From assembly GCA_963726335.1 (NCBI GenBank), contig CAVSCD010000012.1, positions 1 through 64,000 on the forward strand: a DNA stretch of 64,000 nucleotides, given 5' to 3'. Each line of letters starts with the position of its first letter. Within the stretch, counting starts at the first letter, position 1. This document shows positions 51,013-60,131 of this stretch, one piece after another. The notes beneath the pieces are model-generated. The model was not told where the DNA came from, did not search any database, and saw nothing but the letters and a program-made list of their open reading frames with translations. The DNA is from CAVSCD01 sp963726335 (GTDB lineage Bacteria; Acidobacteriota; Aminicenantia; Aminicenantales; UBA8522). The translations under genes were made by a program, and so were the position numbers.

Positions 51013-53157
51013 TTAGCGATCTGCCCGGGCTTTCCACTGCTCGAGCAGCGAGGCGGCCTTCCGCGCCAGCCGCGGGTCCTGGGGCGCCTGGTCCAGGCTC
51101 GCCGTCATCAGGCTCACCGCCTTGACCAGGTCGCCGGATTCGGCGGTCATCATCGCGTAGTTGAAATAGGTTTGCTGCGAAGGGCCGAGACGGACGGCTT
51201 TCTCGAAGCTGGCGGCGGCCGCCGCGTAATCCTTGAGGGCGGCCTGGCAGAGCGCCAGCTCGGCCGGCACCACCGGGTCCTCCGGCAGGCCGGCCTCCGC
51301 CCGCTTGTAGAAGGACACCGCCTCGGCGAACAGCCCGGTCCGGTAAAGGCAGTAGCCCAGGTCCCGGGCGGCGGCGGCGTTGTCGGGTTCGATCTCGAGC
51401 GCCCGGCGGAAGTATTCGGCGGCTTCCTGGAAGCGCCCCATTCTCGAGAGAGTGACCCCGAACGAGACAACGACCACTTCGTGCTGGCCGTAAGCCATCT
51501 GCGCTTCCGCTTGGCGGAGGACGGTCAGCGCCTCCTCGGGGCGGTCGGCGTCGGCCAGGGCGCGGGCGTACTCGATCTTGACGGCCGCCAAGCCGGGATT
51601 GTCGTCGACGCCCCGCTTCAGGACCGCCAAGCCGCCCTGGATATCGCCGCGGCCGAGCAGGAGCCGGGAGAGGTCCACGTAGGGATTGAAAAAGGCCGGA
51701 TTGAGCTCGATCGCCCGCGCAAAGCGCTCCTCGGCCCGGTTGAAATCCCCCGCCTCCAGGAAGCTCTTCCCGGCGAGGTTTTCCATCCAGGCGTCGATGA
51801 GGTCCTTGGGATCGGGCCGGTTGCTCCCCGGCTGGCGGACGGCCGACGGCGAGGCGTAACCCAGCGATTCGAGCCGGCGCCGCTCCTCGTCGCTCATGGT
51901 CCGGGCGGTATCGATATTCTGCCGCAGGCTCTGATCCAGCCATTCCCTGAGCCGCGCTTTAAGCCGTCCCGCCGGCGCCGCTTCGGCCGACAGCCGGTTG
52001 TCCTTTTCGCCGGGGTCGGCCTCAAGGTCGTAGCACTCGGCGCGGGGCAGGTCGATGTATTTCCAACCGCCGGAGAGAAGCCCCGTCAACGGCGCCCCGC
52101 CCATGTCCTCCTGGGCATAGAGGCTTTCGAAGTAGAATTCGCGCTCCGGCCCTCTCTTTCCGGAGATGAGGGGAAGAAGCGAGATCCCCTGGACGTACGG
52201 CGGAGCCTGGGCGCCGACGGCGGCCAGCGTCGTCGGCAGGATATCCACAAGGTCGACCATATCGTCGACCACTGCGGACTTGGGCCGCTTTCCGGGGACC
52301 CGCATCAGGAGCGGCACGGCGAGCGTTTCCTGGTAGCAGAAGATGCCGTGCCCCGATTCGCCATGTTCGCCGAACGCCTCTCCGTGGTCGCCGGCCACGA
52401 TGACGAGCGTGTTGTCGTAGAGGCCGAGGCTCCGGAGACGCTCGAAAACCCGGCCCACGTTGAGGTCGACATTGGCGATCTCGCCGTCGTAGGGCGGGAG
52501 CGCGGCGTCAGACTTAAAGGGCTCGGGCGGGGAGTAGGGAAGATGCGGGTCATAAAAATGGAGCCAGCAAAAGAAGGGCGCTCCGCCGCCTGCGGCGGTC
52601 AGCCAGGCCTCGAAGTCGGCGAAGACCTCAGCGGCGGGCCGTTCCGACTGCAGGTCCTTCATGCCGCCGCCGGTCTCCATCCGGTCGCTGTAGGTATCGA
52701 AACCCTGGTCGAGGCCGAAACGCGAATCGAGGATGAAAGAGGAGACGAAGGCGGCCGTCCGGTAGCCGCGGCTCTTCAGGATCTCGGCGAGCGTCTCGGC
52801 CTGGGGCGGGAGAAAGTAGCTGCCGTTGTTGCGGAGGCCGTGAAAAGTCGGATAGGCGCCGGTCATGATCGAGGCGTGGGCCGGGAGCGTCAGAGGGACG
52901 GGGCTCTGGGCGCGGGCGAACCGGACGCCCTCGGCGGCCAGCGCGTCCATGGCCGGCGTGCGCGCCTGGGCACAGCCATAGGAGCCGAGACGGTCGGCCC
53001 GGGTCGTATCCAAGGTTATGAGCAATACGTTGACCGGTCCCTGTGGGCCCGGCGTGCCGGAATCGGCCCCGGGACCGGGGCGCCGCCGCCAAAGCAGGAA
53101 GGCCGCGAGCACAACGAGCAGCGCGACCGCCAAAATAAGGATCAATCTTCGCTTCAT
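51013..53157 (-). CDS. Sulfatase-fold/TPR fusion protein with Thr nucleophile
   Basis: 714 residues, the intact form of the gene split at 36902-39051. An N-terminal anchor helix (MKRRLILILAVALLVVLAAF) is followed by a sulfatase/phosphatase-superfamily domain (about 38-420) with LLITLDTTRADRLGSYG, SPVPLTLPAHASIMTG, HFYDPHLPYSPPEPF and VIVAGDHGEAFGEHGESGHG. As in the paralogue, Thr replaces the formylglycine-forming Cys/Ser, so a classical sulfatase reaction is unlikely. After MSDEERRRLESLGYASP (about 430) come at least six TPR units to the C-terminus. Expressed from a near-consensus promoter (53169-53198) and followed after 9 nt by GWxTD gene 2. Periplasm-facing; role unknown. Confidence 0.88.
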   Translation of the reverse strand: MKRRLILILAVALLVVLAAFLLWRRRPGPGADSGTPGPQGPVNVLLITLDTTRADRLGSYGCAQARTPAMDALAAEGVRFARAQSPVPLTLPAHASIMTGAYPTFHGLRNNGSYFLPPQAETLAEILKSRGYRTAAFVSSFILDSRFGLDQGFDTYSDRMETGGGMKDLQSERPAAEVFADFEAWLTAAGGGAPFFCWLHFYDPHLPYSPPEPFKSDAALPPYDGEIANVDLNVGRVFERLRSLGLYDNTLVIVAGDHGEAFGEHGESGHGIFCYQETLAVPLLMRVPGKRPKSAVVDDMVDLVDILPTTLAAVGAQAPPYVQGISLLPLISGKRGPEREFYFESLYAQEDMGGAPLTGLLSGGWKYIDLPRAECYDLEADPGEKDNRLSAEAAPAGRLKARLREWLDQSLRQNIDTARTMSDEERRRLESLGYASPSAVRQPGSNRPDPKDLIDAWMENLAGKSFLEAGDFNRAEERFARAIELNPAFFNPYVDLSRLLLGRGDIQGGLAVLKRGVDDNPGLAAVKIEYARALADADRPEEALTVLRQAEAQMAYGQHEVVVVSFGVTLSRMGRFQEAAEYFRRALEIEPDNAAAARDLGYCLYRTGLFAEAVSFYKRAEAGLPEDPVVPAELALCQAALKDYAAAAASFEKAVRLGPSQQTYFNYAMMTAESGDLVKAVSLMTASLDQAPQDPRLARKAASLLEQWKARADR

Positions 53158-53168
53158 GATTTCGACCC

Positions 53169-53198
53169 ATTATAGGGGGCGCGGGAGCGCCTTGTCAA
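53169..53198 (-). promoter_or_regulatory. Consensus sigma-70 promoter of the sulfatase-fold/TPR operon
   Basis: On the minus strand TTGACA (53193-53198), 18-nt spacer, TATAAT (53169-53174), 11 nt before the ATG at 53157; the 5' UTR would be only about 5 nt. Confidence 0.85.
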
Positions 53199-53226
53199 AG
53201 GACCGCCAGGGAATCGGGTTGGCGGG

Positions 53227-54702
53227 TCAGGGGACGATCAGGCCGGCGGAGCTCCGGGGCTCGACGATCACGACCCGGATCCGGTAACCCTTCTTTTTTT
53301 CCACGGACAGCGACAGGTCGCCGCCTGCGGGCCGGAGCCGCTCCAGGTCGAGGAGCGTCCCCTGGTTCCCCTTGCCCTGCCAGATGCGGAACACGTCGAG
53401 CGGCGAATCCAGGAAGCCCTCGGGCAACTTCAGGCGATACCGGACGTGGCTGCCGTCCTCTGTCTTGGCCAGGATCTCGGCCGTCCGCAGGCGCAGGGCC
53501 ATCTTCGACGCGTAGCCGCCTTCGACGGCGTCCAGGGCCAGCCGTATCTTCTCCTCCCGGCCGAGGCTGTCGAACCCCCTCAAGGGATACACCCGGCGGC
53601 TGTAAAGGAGCCTCAGCCCCGGGTCCTTCGGCTTGATCTCGATATCGATCGGGTCGGTCCCGTAGCTTTCCACCGGCAGGGCGATCTCGTAGAAGGAGTT
53701 TTCCATCTCCGCCAGGCTGCCGACGATCGTTTCCGGCTCACCCTCGAGGTAGCGGCCCCCCGCCCTCTCGGCGAAGATCTCCAACTGGCCTTCTCCGGAG
53801 CCGGCCTGATTCTTCCCGATCTGCGTTCCGGCGGGGTTGATGACGAAGACCAGCGCCCCCTTGGTTTTGAAGACGTCCGCCGCCCTGTTCAGGGAGGTCA
53901 GGAAGAGGGTGTCGACCGTCTGCACCTCCCCGCGATTATTGGGATTGGTCGTGCTGCGGTCCTCGTACTGGGTTCTCCAGGGGAGGCCTGCCGAGAAAAA
54001 ATAGACGGTCTTGATGGAGTCGCCGAAACCGCTCAAAGCGGCGTTGATCGTTTCCAGCGAATTGAGAAAAAGCTCGCCCTTCTTGTATTCATCCTGCTTG
54101 GTTTTCGAGGCGGAAATCGGGTCTTGCTCCGTCAGCGTCTGTCCGAACCTGGGCTGCTCGGCGCGGGGGTCCTCCACCAGCAGGCCGTCGTCCCGGGAGA
54201 TACGGGTGGGACCGCTGTCCAGCCCCTTACCTGCCTGCCGGGCCACGACTTTTTGGCGCAGGCTGCGGATCACCTCGGTCCGGTCCCGGGACGGTCCGAG
54301 GAGGTAGCGCAGTCCGGTCCCCGGCTCGAGGCTGAGCAGGATGTAGGCGGTCCCGGGATCGGCGGACTCCAGGAACATCTCGGTGATGGTCTTGGCCTTG
54401 GAGAGCCAGAGGTGGGTGGTCGAAATCGTGTCGAAGATGAGAAAGATCGTTCTGTGTTCCGAGAGGGCGCCGCTCGGGGCGATCTTCTCCAGGGAAAAAG
54501 ATTCGGTCCGCCGGCCGTTGGCGAAGAGCTCGATGCCGTCGCGGCTGATCGCGCCGACGGCGGCGCCGCGGCTGTCCACGGCCACCAGGGGGATGCGCAC
54601 GACATCGGTGGAAGGGGCGGGCGGCCCGCCGGCCGCCAGGATACAGGAAGCGATGACCAGCCCGGCACCCCACCGCCAAAGAATCCGTCGGGCGCGCTCC
54701 AC
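53227..54702 (-). CDS. VWFA-related acidobacterial-domain protein
   Basis: 491 residues from the GTG at 54702, chosen because GGAGGAAGGAGGTCAC precedes it; the upstream ATG lacks such a site. Signal segment WRWGAGLVIASCILAAGG. The characteristic N-terminal strand VVRIPLVAVDSRGAAVGAIS and DGIELFANGRR is followed by a VWA-like fold beginning RTIFLIFDTIS, a degenerate MIDAS (FDTIS in place of DxSxS). SIKTVYFFSAGLPW and ALVFVINPAGTQIGK are later strands. Such proteins are typical of Acidobacteriota and may mediate protein-protein contacts at the envelope. It lies between TonB receptor 2 (whose terminator precedes it) and the sulfatase-fold gene, same strand. Confidence 0.8.
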   Translation of the reverse strand: MERARRILWRWGAGLVIASCILAAGGPPAPSTDVVRIPLVAVDSRGAAVGAISRDGIELFANGRRTESFSLEKIAPSGALSEHRTIFLIFDTISTTHLWLSKAKTITEMFLESADPGTAYILLSLEPGTGLRYLLGPSRDRTEVIRSLRQKVVARQAGKGLDSGPTRISRDDGLLVEDPRAEQPRFGQTLTEQDPISASKTKQDEYKKGELFLNSLETINAALSGFGDSIKTVYFFSAGLPWRTQYEDRSTTNPNNRGEVQTVDTLFLTSLNRAADVFKTKGALVFVINPAGTQIGKNQAGSGEGQLEIFAERAGGRYLEGEPETIVGSLAEMENSFYEIALPVESYGTDPIDIEIKPKDPGLRLLYSRRVYPLRGFDSLGREEKIRLALDAVEGGYASKMALRLRTAEILAKTEDGSHVRYRLKLPEGFLDSPLDVFRIWQGKGNQGTLLDLERLRPAGGDLSLSVEKKKGYRIRVVIVEPRSSAGLIVP

Positions 54703-54746
54703 GTGACCTCCTTCCTCCGATCTCCCCTTCATCCTAGAGCTTATCA

Positions 54747-54784
54747 TAAAAAAAAGAAAGACGCCGCCTCGGGGCGGCGTCTTT
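54747..54784 (-). terminator. Rho-independent terminator of TonB receptor 2
   Basis: On the minus strand AAAGACGCCGCC, loop CCGA, GGCGGCGTCTTT makes a perfect 12-bp stem followed by C and a run of eight T, 36 nt after the receptor stop. Confidence 0.95.
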
Positions 54785-54820
54785 CATCAAGACTAAATAG
54801 CTGTGCGAAATCCCTGCGTT

Positions 54821-57800
54821 TCAGCGCCAGCTCATTCGCACTCCGAACTGCGCGATACCCGGCGCCGTAATCATGTCCGGCGTCAGGGTCTGGGGCACCT
54901 GGTACTGACCGACACGGATGATGGTGCTGTTGTTGAAGGCGTTGAACAGGCGGGCTTCCAGGGTCATGCTGACGTTATCGCCGAGGTCGATCCGCTTTTC
55001 CAGGGCGAAGTTGAGCTGCACGATGTTGGGCTGCCGCACGTCGCCGTACACCTCGTCTTGGGGGTAAAGGGTGATGCCGTAGAGCGTGTTTCTGCCGTTG
55101 TAAACCGGGTTCCCTTCGTTGGCGATCATGGTGCCGCTGACGGTGAATCCCCAGGGGAGCATGTAGAGGGCGTTGGCTTTGACCATCCAGCGGGAGTTGA
55201 AGAAGATCTGGCCGCTTCTGTAGGAAGCCGGATCGGCCGCCGCGTCGTTGAAGTAGTAGTACACTGAGGGGTTCTGCTCCGGCTCGTTCAGGTGCTTGTT
55301 GTAATCCTGGTAGTTGAAGCTGGCGTTGGCCATCCACCGGTTGGCGAGGCGCTTGTGGAAGTTGAGCTCGAGGCCCCAATACTTCGTCCAGTTTTCGCGG
55401 TCATGGGTGTAGAAGGCGCCGGACCTCGAGGGGCGGGCAACGGCCGTGTAGACGTCATTGCCGGTGACCGGATCGGTTCCCATCTTTTGCCACTGCGTAT
55501 CCCAGGGCCACTGCACCGTGTAAGCATCTTTGTTTCCAACGTAGGCGTAGGTGACCAGGCTGCGGGATTCGACCTTGTGGTAGCCGTTGATGCCGACCGA
55601 GATGTTCTCCCAGAGCTGTTTTTCGAACCCGAGGACGTATTCAGTGACAGCGGGGGTCTTCCAGTCAGGGTCGTAGATGTTGGTCGACTCTTTCGCCGAC
55701 GGGGGGCCCGAGGCTGAGATCTGGCCGGCATAATTATACCTGTCCCAAGCGGCAGCCGTCTTCTGCGCCCGGATCTTGTCGATATCGCCCAGGGAGTAGC
55801 GGAAGAACTCCCCTTCGTCGGGCCAATTGTCGTTGTTGTAGTCGAAGAACGGGGAATAGATGATGCGGGTGGCGCCGGGGGGGGCCGACTCGTTGTTCAG
55901 GTTGTTGAGAATGCCCTGGTACAGGGAATAGGACGCCTTGATGACGTTCTTGCCGTCGCCCGTCAGGTCGTAGGTGAAAGAGATGCGGGGCGAGAGGGCG
56001 GCCGGGTGCACCGGGACTTGGTCGGCCTTGACATCGAGCGCGCCCGTCCAGGTTTCCCAGGCGCCGTCGTCGCCCGTGTACGGGCCGCCGGCCACCGTGC
56101 CGTTCCAGGGGTTGAACTCGCCCACCTTGAAGTCATCCCAGCCCCAGGTGTGCCGGTCATAGCGCAGGCCGAGGGTGACCGTCAGCTTGTTGTAGACGGC
56201 GGTGTCCTGGAAGAAAAAGCCCTGGCGCTGGGCGTAGCGGCGGCTGACGATGTCGTCGCGATAGTAGAACCATTTGGCCACGCCGGGCTTGTAGCCCGGC
56301 GCGCTGAGACCATTGTTCTTGTCGGAGGGCCAGGCGAACGTCCCGTCCACGGCGTTGACATAGATGGACAGGCCGTTGGGCAGCAGCTGCTCCCGGTTCA
56401 TTTTATTGTTGGCGAAGTCGAGGCCCAGCTTGAACTCGTGGTCGCCGCCGAGGAGGTTCTCGGCGAAGTAATCGCCGTAGGCGACGATGTAAGGCCTCTT
56501 GCCGACCTCGTCCTGGGCCAGCATCATGGAAATCGGGGGCAGGGCGCTTTTCGGGGCGGCCTGCGCGTAGTTGTAGGACCAGGCTCTTTTGTAGAATGAG
56601 ATCCTGCGGCCGTCCTCATAGGTCTCGCCGCCGGGGTTCCATCCCTTATCGCCGGCGTGGAGCGAATACGCGCTCTTAGCGAAGGTGTACTTTCCCGTGA
56701 GGAGCAGGTTCCCCATCACGTGCTGGAGTTCCGCGGTGAAGAGGTTGGTGGGCGCCGTCACATTCTGCGTGGCGGTGGTGAAATTGGAGATGGGCGTGCC
56801 CAGGGTCTCACTGCCCGACCAGTTGTAGGAAACCTGGCCGGTGGTGTTCTTGTACTGGGCGTTGAGCTTGCCGTAGTAGTTGCCCGTGAAGGTCGGCCGC
56901 GTCACCGAGTTCGTATAGGAACGGGTCTGCGGGTCGGCGATCGAGCCAGAACCGAAGAACCAGAGGTGGTCTCTCCAGATCGGGCCGCCCAAGCTGGCCG
57001 CGTAGTCCCAGATCCGGTTGACGCCGGCCGGGATCCAGCCCTTGGCCTTCATGGGGTCGGGCAGCGTCTGGTCCATCTCGAACGCCTTGTCCATGAGCTC
57101 GATGAACAGGTCGCCGCTGTAGCGGTTGCCGCCGCGCTTGGAGACGAAGTTGACCTGAACGCCGCCGGCGATGTTCATGATGTCATGAGAGGAGATCGAG
57201 ACCTGGGTTTCCTCGAGCTGATTCCGGCTGATCGTGATGCCGGATTCACCCGGGTAGAACCGGCCATCGACTGCTGCGCCGTCGACCGCCCAGGAGTTCT
57301 TGAACGCCTCCGTCCCGGGGCCGTAGATAAGACCGGAACCGCCGGTGACACCGCCGCCCTGCGCTTCCGACAGGACGCCGGGGGCCATGTTGACGACCGT
57401 GAGGTAGCCGCGGCCGAGCGGCAGCTGGTCCATGACCTCGCGGGTGACGGTGGCCGCCACCGTCGTCTGCCGGGTGTTGATCATGGTCTTTTGGCCGGTG
57501 ACCGTGACGGTCTCTTCGAGCACACCCTGTTCCAGCACCACGTCGACGGATGTGGTCACGCCGACGTTGACGCGGATCTGTTTTTGCTCGACCGTCTTGA
57601 AGCCCGAGAGCTCAAATTTCAGGTCATAAACGCCCGGCGCGAGCTTCGGAAAACGGTAGTTTCCCTGCGCCGAGGAAACAGCGCTCATCGGGGCGATGAA
57701 GTTGCCGGTGAGCGTGACGCTCACACCGGGGACGCCGGAACCGTCGTCCATGCTGACGGTGCCGTTGATATCGCCCGTGTTCTGCTGGGCATTGGCGAAC

Positions 57801-57850
57801 GAAACGACCAGCGCACAGGCGAGAAGTCCAAATAGTAAAACCCTTTTCAT
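54821..57850 (-). CDS. Oar-like TonB-dependent outer-membrane receptor (2)
   Basis: 1009 residues. The ATG at 57850 follows GGAAGGAGGCTTT. Signal peptide MKRVLLFGLLACALVVSFAN, carboxypeptidase-regulatory domain (about 22-105; GTVSMDDGSGVPGVSVTLTG and NYRFPKLAPGVYDLKFEL). The plug includes LEETVTVTGQKTMINTRQTT and VQVNFVSKRGGNRYSGDLFI; the ~780-residue barrel ends AQFGVRMSWR. Homologous throughout to receptor 1. Likely imports oligosaccharide-type ligands. Its promoter is sigma-54-like (58033-58048) with an upstream palindrome, and it is divergent from symporter paralogue 2. Confidence 0.92.
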   Translation of the reverse strand: MKRVLLFGLLACALVVSFANAQQNTGDINGTVSMDDGSGVPGVSVTLTGNFIAPMSAVSSAQGNYRFPKLAPGVYDLKFELSGFKTVEQKQIRVNVGVTTSVDVVLEQGVLEETVTVTGQKTMINTRQTTVAATVTREVMDQLPLGRGYLTVVNMAPGVLSEAQGGGVTGGSGLIYGPGTEAFKNSWAVDGAAVDGRFYPGESGITISRNQLEETQVSISSHDIMNIAGGVQVNFVSKRGGNRYSGDLFIELMDKAFEMDQTLPDPMKAKGWIPAGVNRIWDYAASLGGPIWRDHLWFFGSGSIADPQTRSYTNSVTRPTFTGNYYGKLNAQYKNTTGQVSYNWSGSETLGTPISNFTTATQNVTAPTNLFTAELQHVMGNLLLTGKYTFAKSAYSLHAGDKGWNPGGETYEDGRRISFYKRAWSYNYAQAAPKSALPPISMMLAQDEVGKRPYIVAYGDYFAENLLGGDHEFKLGLDFANNKMNREQLLPNGLSIYVNAVDGTFAWPSDKNNGLSAPGYKPGVAKWFYYRDDIVSRRYAQRQGFFFQDTAVYNKLTVTLGLRYDRHTWGWDDFKVGEFNPWNGTVAGGPYTGDDGAWETWTGALDVKADQVPVHPAALSPRISFTYDLTGDGKNVIKASYSLYQGILNNLNNESAPPGATRIIYSPFFDYNNDNWPDEGEFFRYSLGDIDKIRAQKTAAAWDRYNYAGQISASGPPSAKESTNIYDPDWKTPAVTEYVLGFEKQLWENISVGINGYHKVESRSLVTYAYVGNKDAYTVQWPWDTQWQKMGTDPVTGNDVYTAVARPSRSGAFYTHDRENWTKYWGLELNFHKRLANRWMANASFNYQDYNKHLNEPEQNPSVYYYFNDAAADPASYRSGQIFFNSRWMVKANALYMLPWGFTVSGTMIANEGNPVYNGRNTLYGITLYPQDEVYGDVRQPNIVQLNFALEKRIDLGDNVSMTLEARLFNAFNNSTIIRVGQYQVPQTLTPDMITAPGIAQFGVRMSWR

Positions 57851-58032
57851 AAAGCCTCCTTCCGATTCAATTCTGCAACCACTTTAAAGACCTTAGACTC
57901 CGGATTCATCTTTAACTTTTGATGCGATCCCACCTCCTTATTTTCGATGGTAGAGTTCAGATGCCCACACTGGGACTTTTCGGCCGGATGCAAAAGACGT
58001 TTAGATATACTCACAGGCACTCACTAGACTAT

Positions 58033-58048
58033 AGCAATAATTGTGCCA
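58033..58048 (-). promoter_or_regulatory. Sigma-54 (-24/-12) promoter of TonB receptor 2
   Basis: On the minus strand TGGCACAATTATTGCT: TGGCAC-N5-TTGC with GG and GC exactly 10 nt apart. Predicted start near 58023, leaving an ~173-nt leader. No sigma-70-type pair of similar quality is seen in the region 57851-58250, which holds no gene. Confidence 0.72.
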
Positions 58049-58129
58049 TAATTCGAGGCTGACGATTTGGCGCAATTTATTTATAATCTATTATTTAAGA
58101 AATGAGCGTTTTCCTACCGCGAACTGTTC

Positions 58130-58163
58130 ATCCAATTTATTGGATTCAGTCCATATTTTTGAA
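58130..58163. promoter_or_regulatory. Palindromic activator site(s) TCCAA-N4-TTGGA
   Basis: ATCCAATTTATTGGAT (58130-58145) is a palindrome with the same TCCAA-N4-TTGGA core as the site at 44077. A weaker copy TCCATATTTTTGAA (11 of 14 matches to the 44077 site) follows at 58150-58163. The core begins 83 bp upstream of the sigma-54 -24 element and ends just before the -35 box of symporter 2. Confidence 0.62.
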
Positions 58164-58168
58164 GACGA

Positions 58169-58197
58169 TTGAAGTTCAGGCCGCTACCCGGTAGAAT
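58169..58197 (+). promoter_or_regulatory. Sigma-70-type promoter of symporter 2
   Basis: TTGAAG (58169-58174), 17-nt spacer, TAGAAT (58192-58197), about 54 nt before the ATG at 58251. Confidence 0.55.
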
Positions 58198-58250
58198 CTC
58201 GGCGACACGAAAACTTCGGCATGGCGGACAGGCCAAGCGGAGGAGAGGAC

Positions 58251-60053
58251 ATGATGCCGGACATGAAGATCCTTCAGGCTCCCGATTACATCATCCTGCT
58301 GGGCTATTTCGCCATCCTCATTTTTATCGGCGTCTATTTCCGGAAGTACATCCAGGAAGCCAAGGACTACTTCGCCGCCGGCGCCGCCGTGCCCTGGTGG
58401 CTTTCCGGAATCTCCCTGTGGATGGCGTCCTTCAGCGCCACCTTTTTTGTCATCTATTCGCAGATCGCGTTCAAGTATGGCCTGGTGGCCGTGGTGATCG
58501 CCTGGGCGGGAGTGCCCGTCATGATCACCGCCCGGCTCTTTTTTGCCCACCGCTGGCGCCGGGCCCGGGTGATGACGCCACTCGGCTTCATGGAGCAGCG
58601 ATACAGCGGGTTCGTGCACCAGATCTTCGTCTGGACCGGGCTGCCTTTTCGCCTCATCGACAACGCCCTCCGCATCCTGGCCACGGGGATCTTCCTGGCG
58701 CCGGCCATCGGCCAGGAATGGTTCACCCTGAATGTCAGCATGGCCGTCGTGGGCTTGATCATGATCGCGTATTCGATCCTGGGGGGCCAGTGGGCCGTCC
58801 TGGTCACGGACTTTTTCCAATTCGTCATCCTCTGCCTCGCCATCCTGGCCTTTCTTGTCCTCTGCCTGGCCGCGGTGGGCGGGTTCGGCGGTTTCCTTTC
58901 CGGGATCAGATCCGCGCCGGATATGCCCCCGGGCTTCCTTCATCCGATCTCGCCGCCGTATGACCTCTTTTACTGGGTCATGTTCGCCCTCATCACGTTC
59001 CTCTCCTATAACGCATCCTGGGGGCTGGTGCAAAAGTACAACTGCGTGGCGACCGAGAAGGACGCCGGGAAGGTGGCCGTGACCATGGGGGTTCTAAGCT
59101 TCCTCGGCCCGCTCCTCTTCTTTTTCCCCGCCATGGCCGCCCGGTTCTACCTCCCCAAAGTCATGGGCGCCGGGGTCCTCGGCCGCAGCGACGAGGTCTA
59201 TGTTCTGATGGCCCTCAAGATCCTGCCCGTCGGCATCATGGGCCTCCTGGTGGCGGGGATGTTCAGCGCGACGCTGTCGACCCTGGGGAATGAGTACAAC
59301 GTCCTCTCGGGCGTACTGACCAAGGACTTTTATCAGAAGATGATCCGCCCCGACGCCGACGAAAAGAGGCTGATGAAGTGGGGCCGCCTGAACTGCGCCA
59401 TCATCGGCCTGGTCACCCTGGGGATCGCCTTCGGGATGAGATACCTCAAGGAGGTTTTTAACCTGATCGACATCATGGTCAAGATCTACGGAGCCTCCGG
59501 GCCGGCCATGATGATCCCCCTGCTGGCCGGCCTCCTTTTCAAAAAGGTCAACTCCAGGGGCGCGCTGGCGGGAGTTGTCGCCGGAATGTTCTCGGGGGTG
59601 CTGCTCGTTGTCCTCGACGGCGTGCTTCTCGGGATCTACAAGGACCGCCTGGCCGTCGACCCGACGCTATCCTACTGGCTCAAACAGGGCTGGATTTCCG
59701 CGTCCAGCGGCGTCAATATCCTGGCCACGATCCTGGGGATGGTCATCGGTTCGGCGCTTTTCAAGACGCCCGGGGATGAGCAAAAGCGGGCCCGGGAATT
59801 TCTGGCCAGGATGTCCGTGCCCTCGGGGCCGATGGTTGAACCGGGGAAAAGGCGGCGGTCGCCCTTTGGTATCGTGGGCATCGGGTTGATGATTTATGGC
59901 GCGATCCTCGCCGCGGTCGGCGCCTTTCTCGGGTGGAAGGGTCAGGCCGGGGAGGCGTTGCTGCTGAATCTTGTGGTCGGAACCGCGATGTTCCTGATCG
60001 GGTTTCTGCTCAAGGTTTTGACGAACCGGAGGCGTTCGCCGGCTGTTGCCTGA
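58251..60053 (+). CDS. SSS-family sodium:solute symporter (paralogue 2)
   Basis: 600 residues from the ATG at 58251, preceded by GGAGGAGAGGAC; an upstream ATG at 58221 has no such site. Family markers: AKDYFAAGAAVPWWLSGISL, FSATFFVIYSQIAFKYG, RVMTPLGFMEQRYSGFVHQI, GGQWAVLVTDFFQFVI, SATLSTLGNEYNVLSGVL and YLKEVFNLIDIMVKI, with 13-14 helices. It is closely similar to the symporter at 24240-26045, including a shared PDADxKRL phrase in a cytoplasmic loop. Divergent from TonB receptor 2, with the palindromic operator between them, suggesting joint control of outer- and inner-membrane uptake of one substrate (inference). Confidence 0.9.
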   Translation: MMPDMKILQAPDYIILLGYFAILIFIGVYFRKYIQEAKDYFAAGAAVPWWLSGISLWMASFSATFFVIYSQIAFKYGLVAVVIAWAGVPVMITARLFFAHRWRRARVMTPLGFMEQRYSGFVHQIFVWTGLPFRLIDNALRILATGIFLAPAIGQEWFTLNVSMAVVGLIMIAYSILGGQWAVLVTDFFQFVILCLAILAFLVLCLAAVGGFGGFLSGIRSAPDMPPGFLHPISPPYDLFYWVMFALITFLSYNASWGLVQKYNCVATEKDAGKVAVTMGVLSFLGPLLFFFPAMAARFYLPKVMGAGVLGRSDEVYVLMALKILPVGIMGLLVAGMFSATLSTLGNEYNVLSGVLTKDFYQKMIRPDADEKRLMKWGRLNCAIIGLVTLGIAFGMRYLKEVFNLIDIMVKIYGASGPAMMIPLLAGLLFKKVNSRGALAGVVAGMFSGVLLVVLDGVLLGIYKDRLAVDPTLSYWLKQGWISASSGVNILATILGMVIGSALFKTPGDEQKRAREFLARMSVPSGPMVEPGKRRRSPFGIVGIGLMIYGAILAAVGAFLGWKGQAGEALLLNLVVGTAMFLIGFLLKVLTNRRRSPAVA

Positions 60054-60127
60054 CCTGAATTATTCATAAAAAGCGCCTCGTTTTTTTCTCCATCTTCTTA
60101 TACGGCGCTTTTTATGAATAGGTCAGG
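60054..60127. terminator. Bidirectional terminator
   Basis: TATTCATAAAAAGCGCC (60061-60077) is exactly repeated inverted as GGCGCTTTTTATGAATA (60104-60120), with five more paired bases outside (CCTGA/TCAGG). A T-run follows the GC stem on both strands. It separates the convergent symporter and CarboxypepD_reg/TPR genes. Confidence 0.8.
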
Positions 60128-60131
60128 TTGA

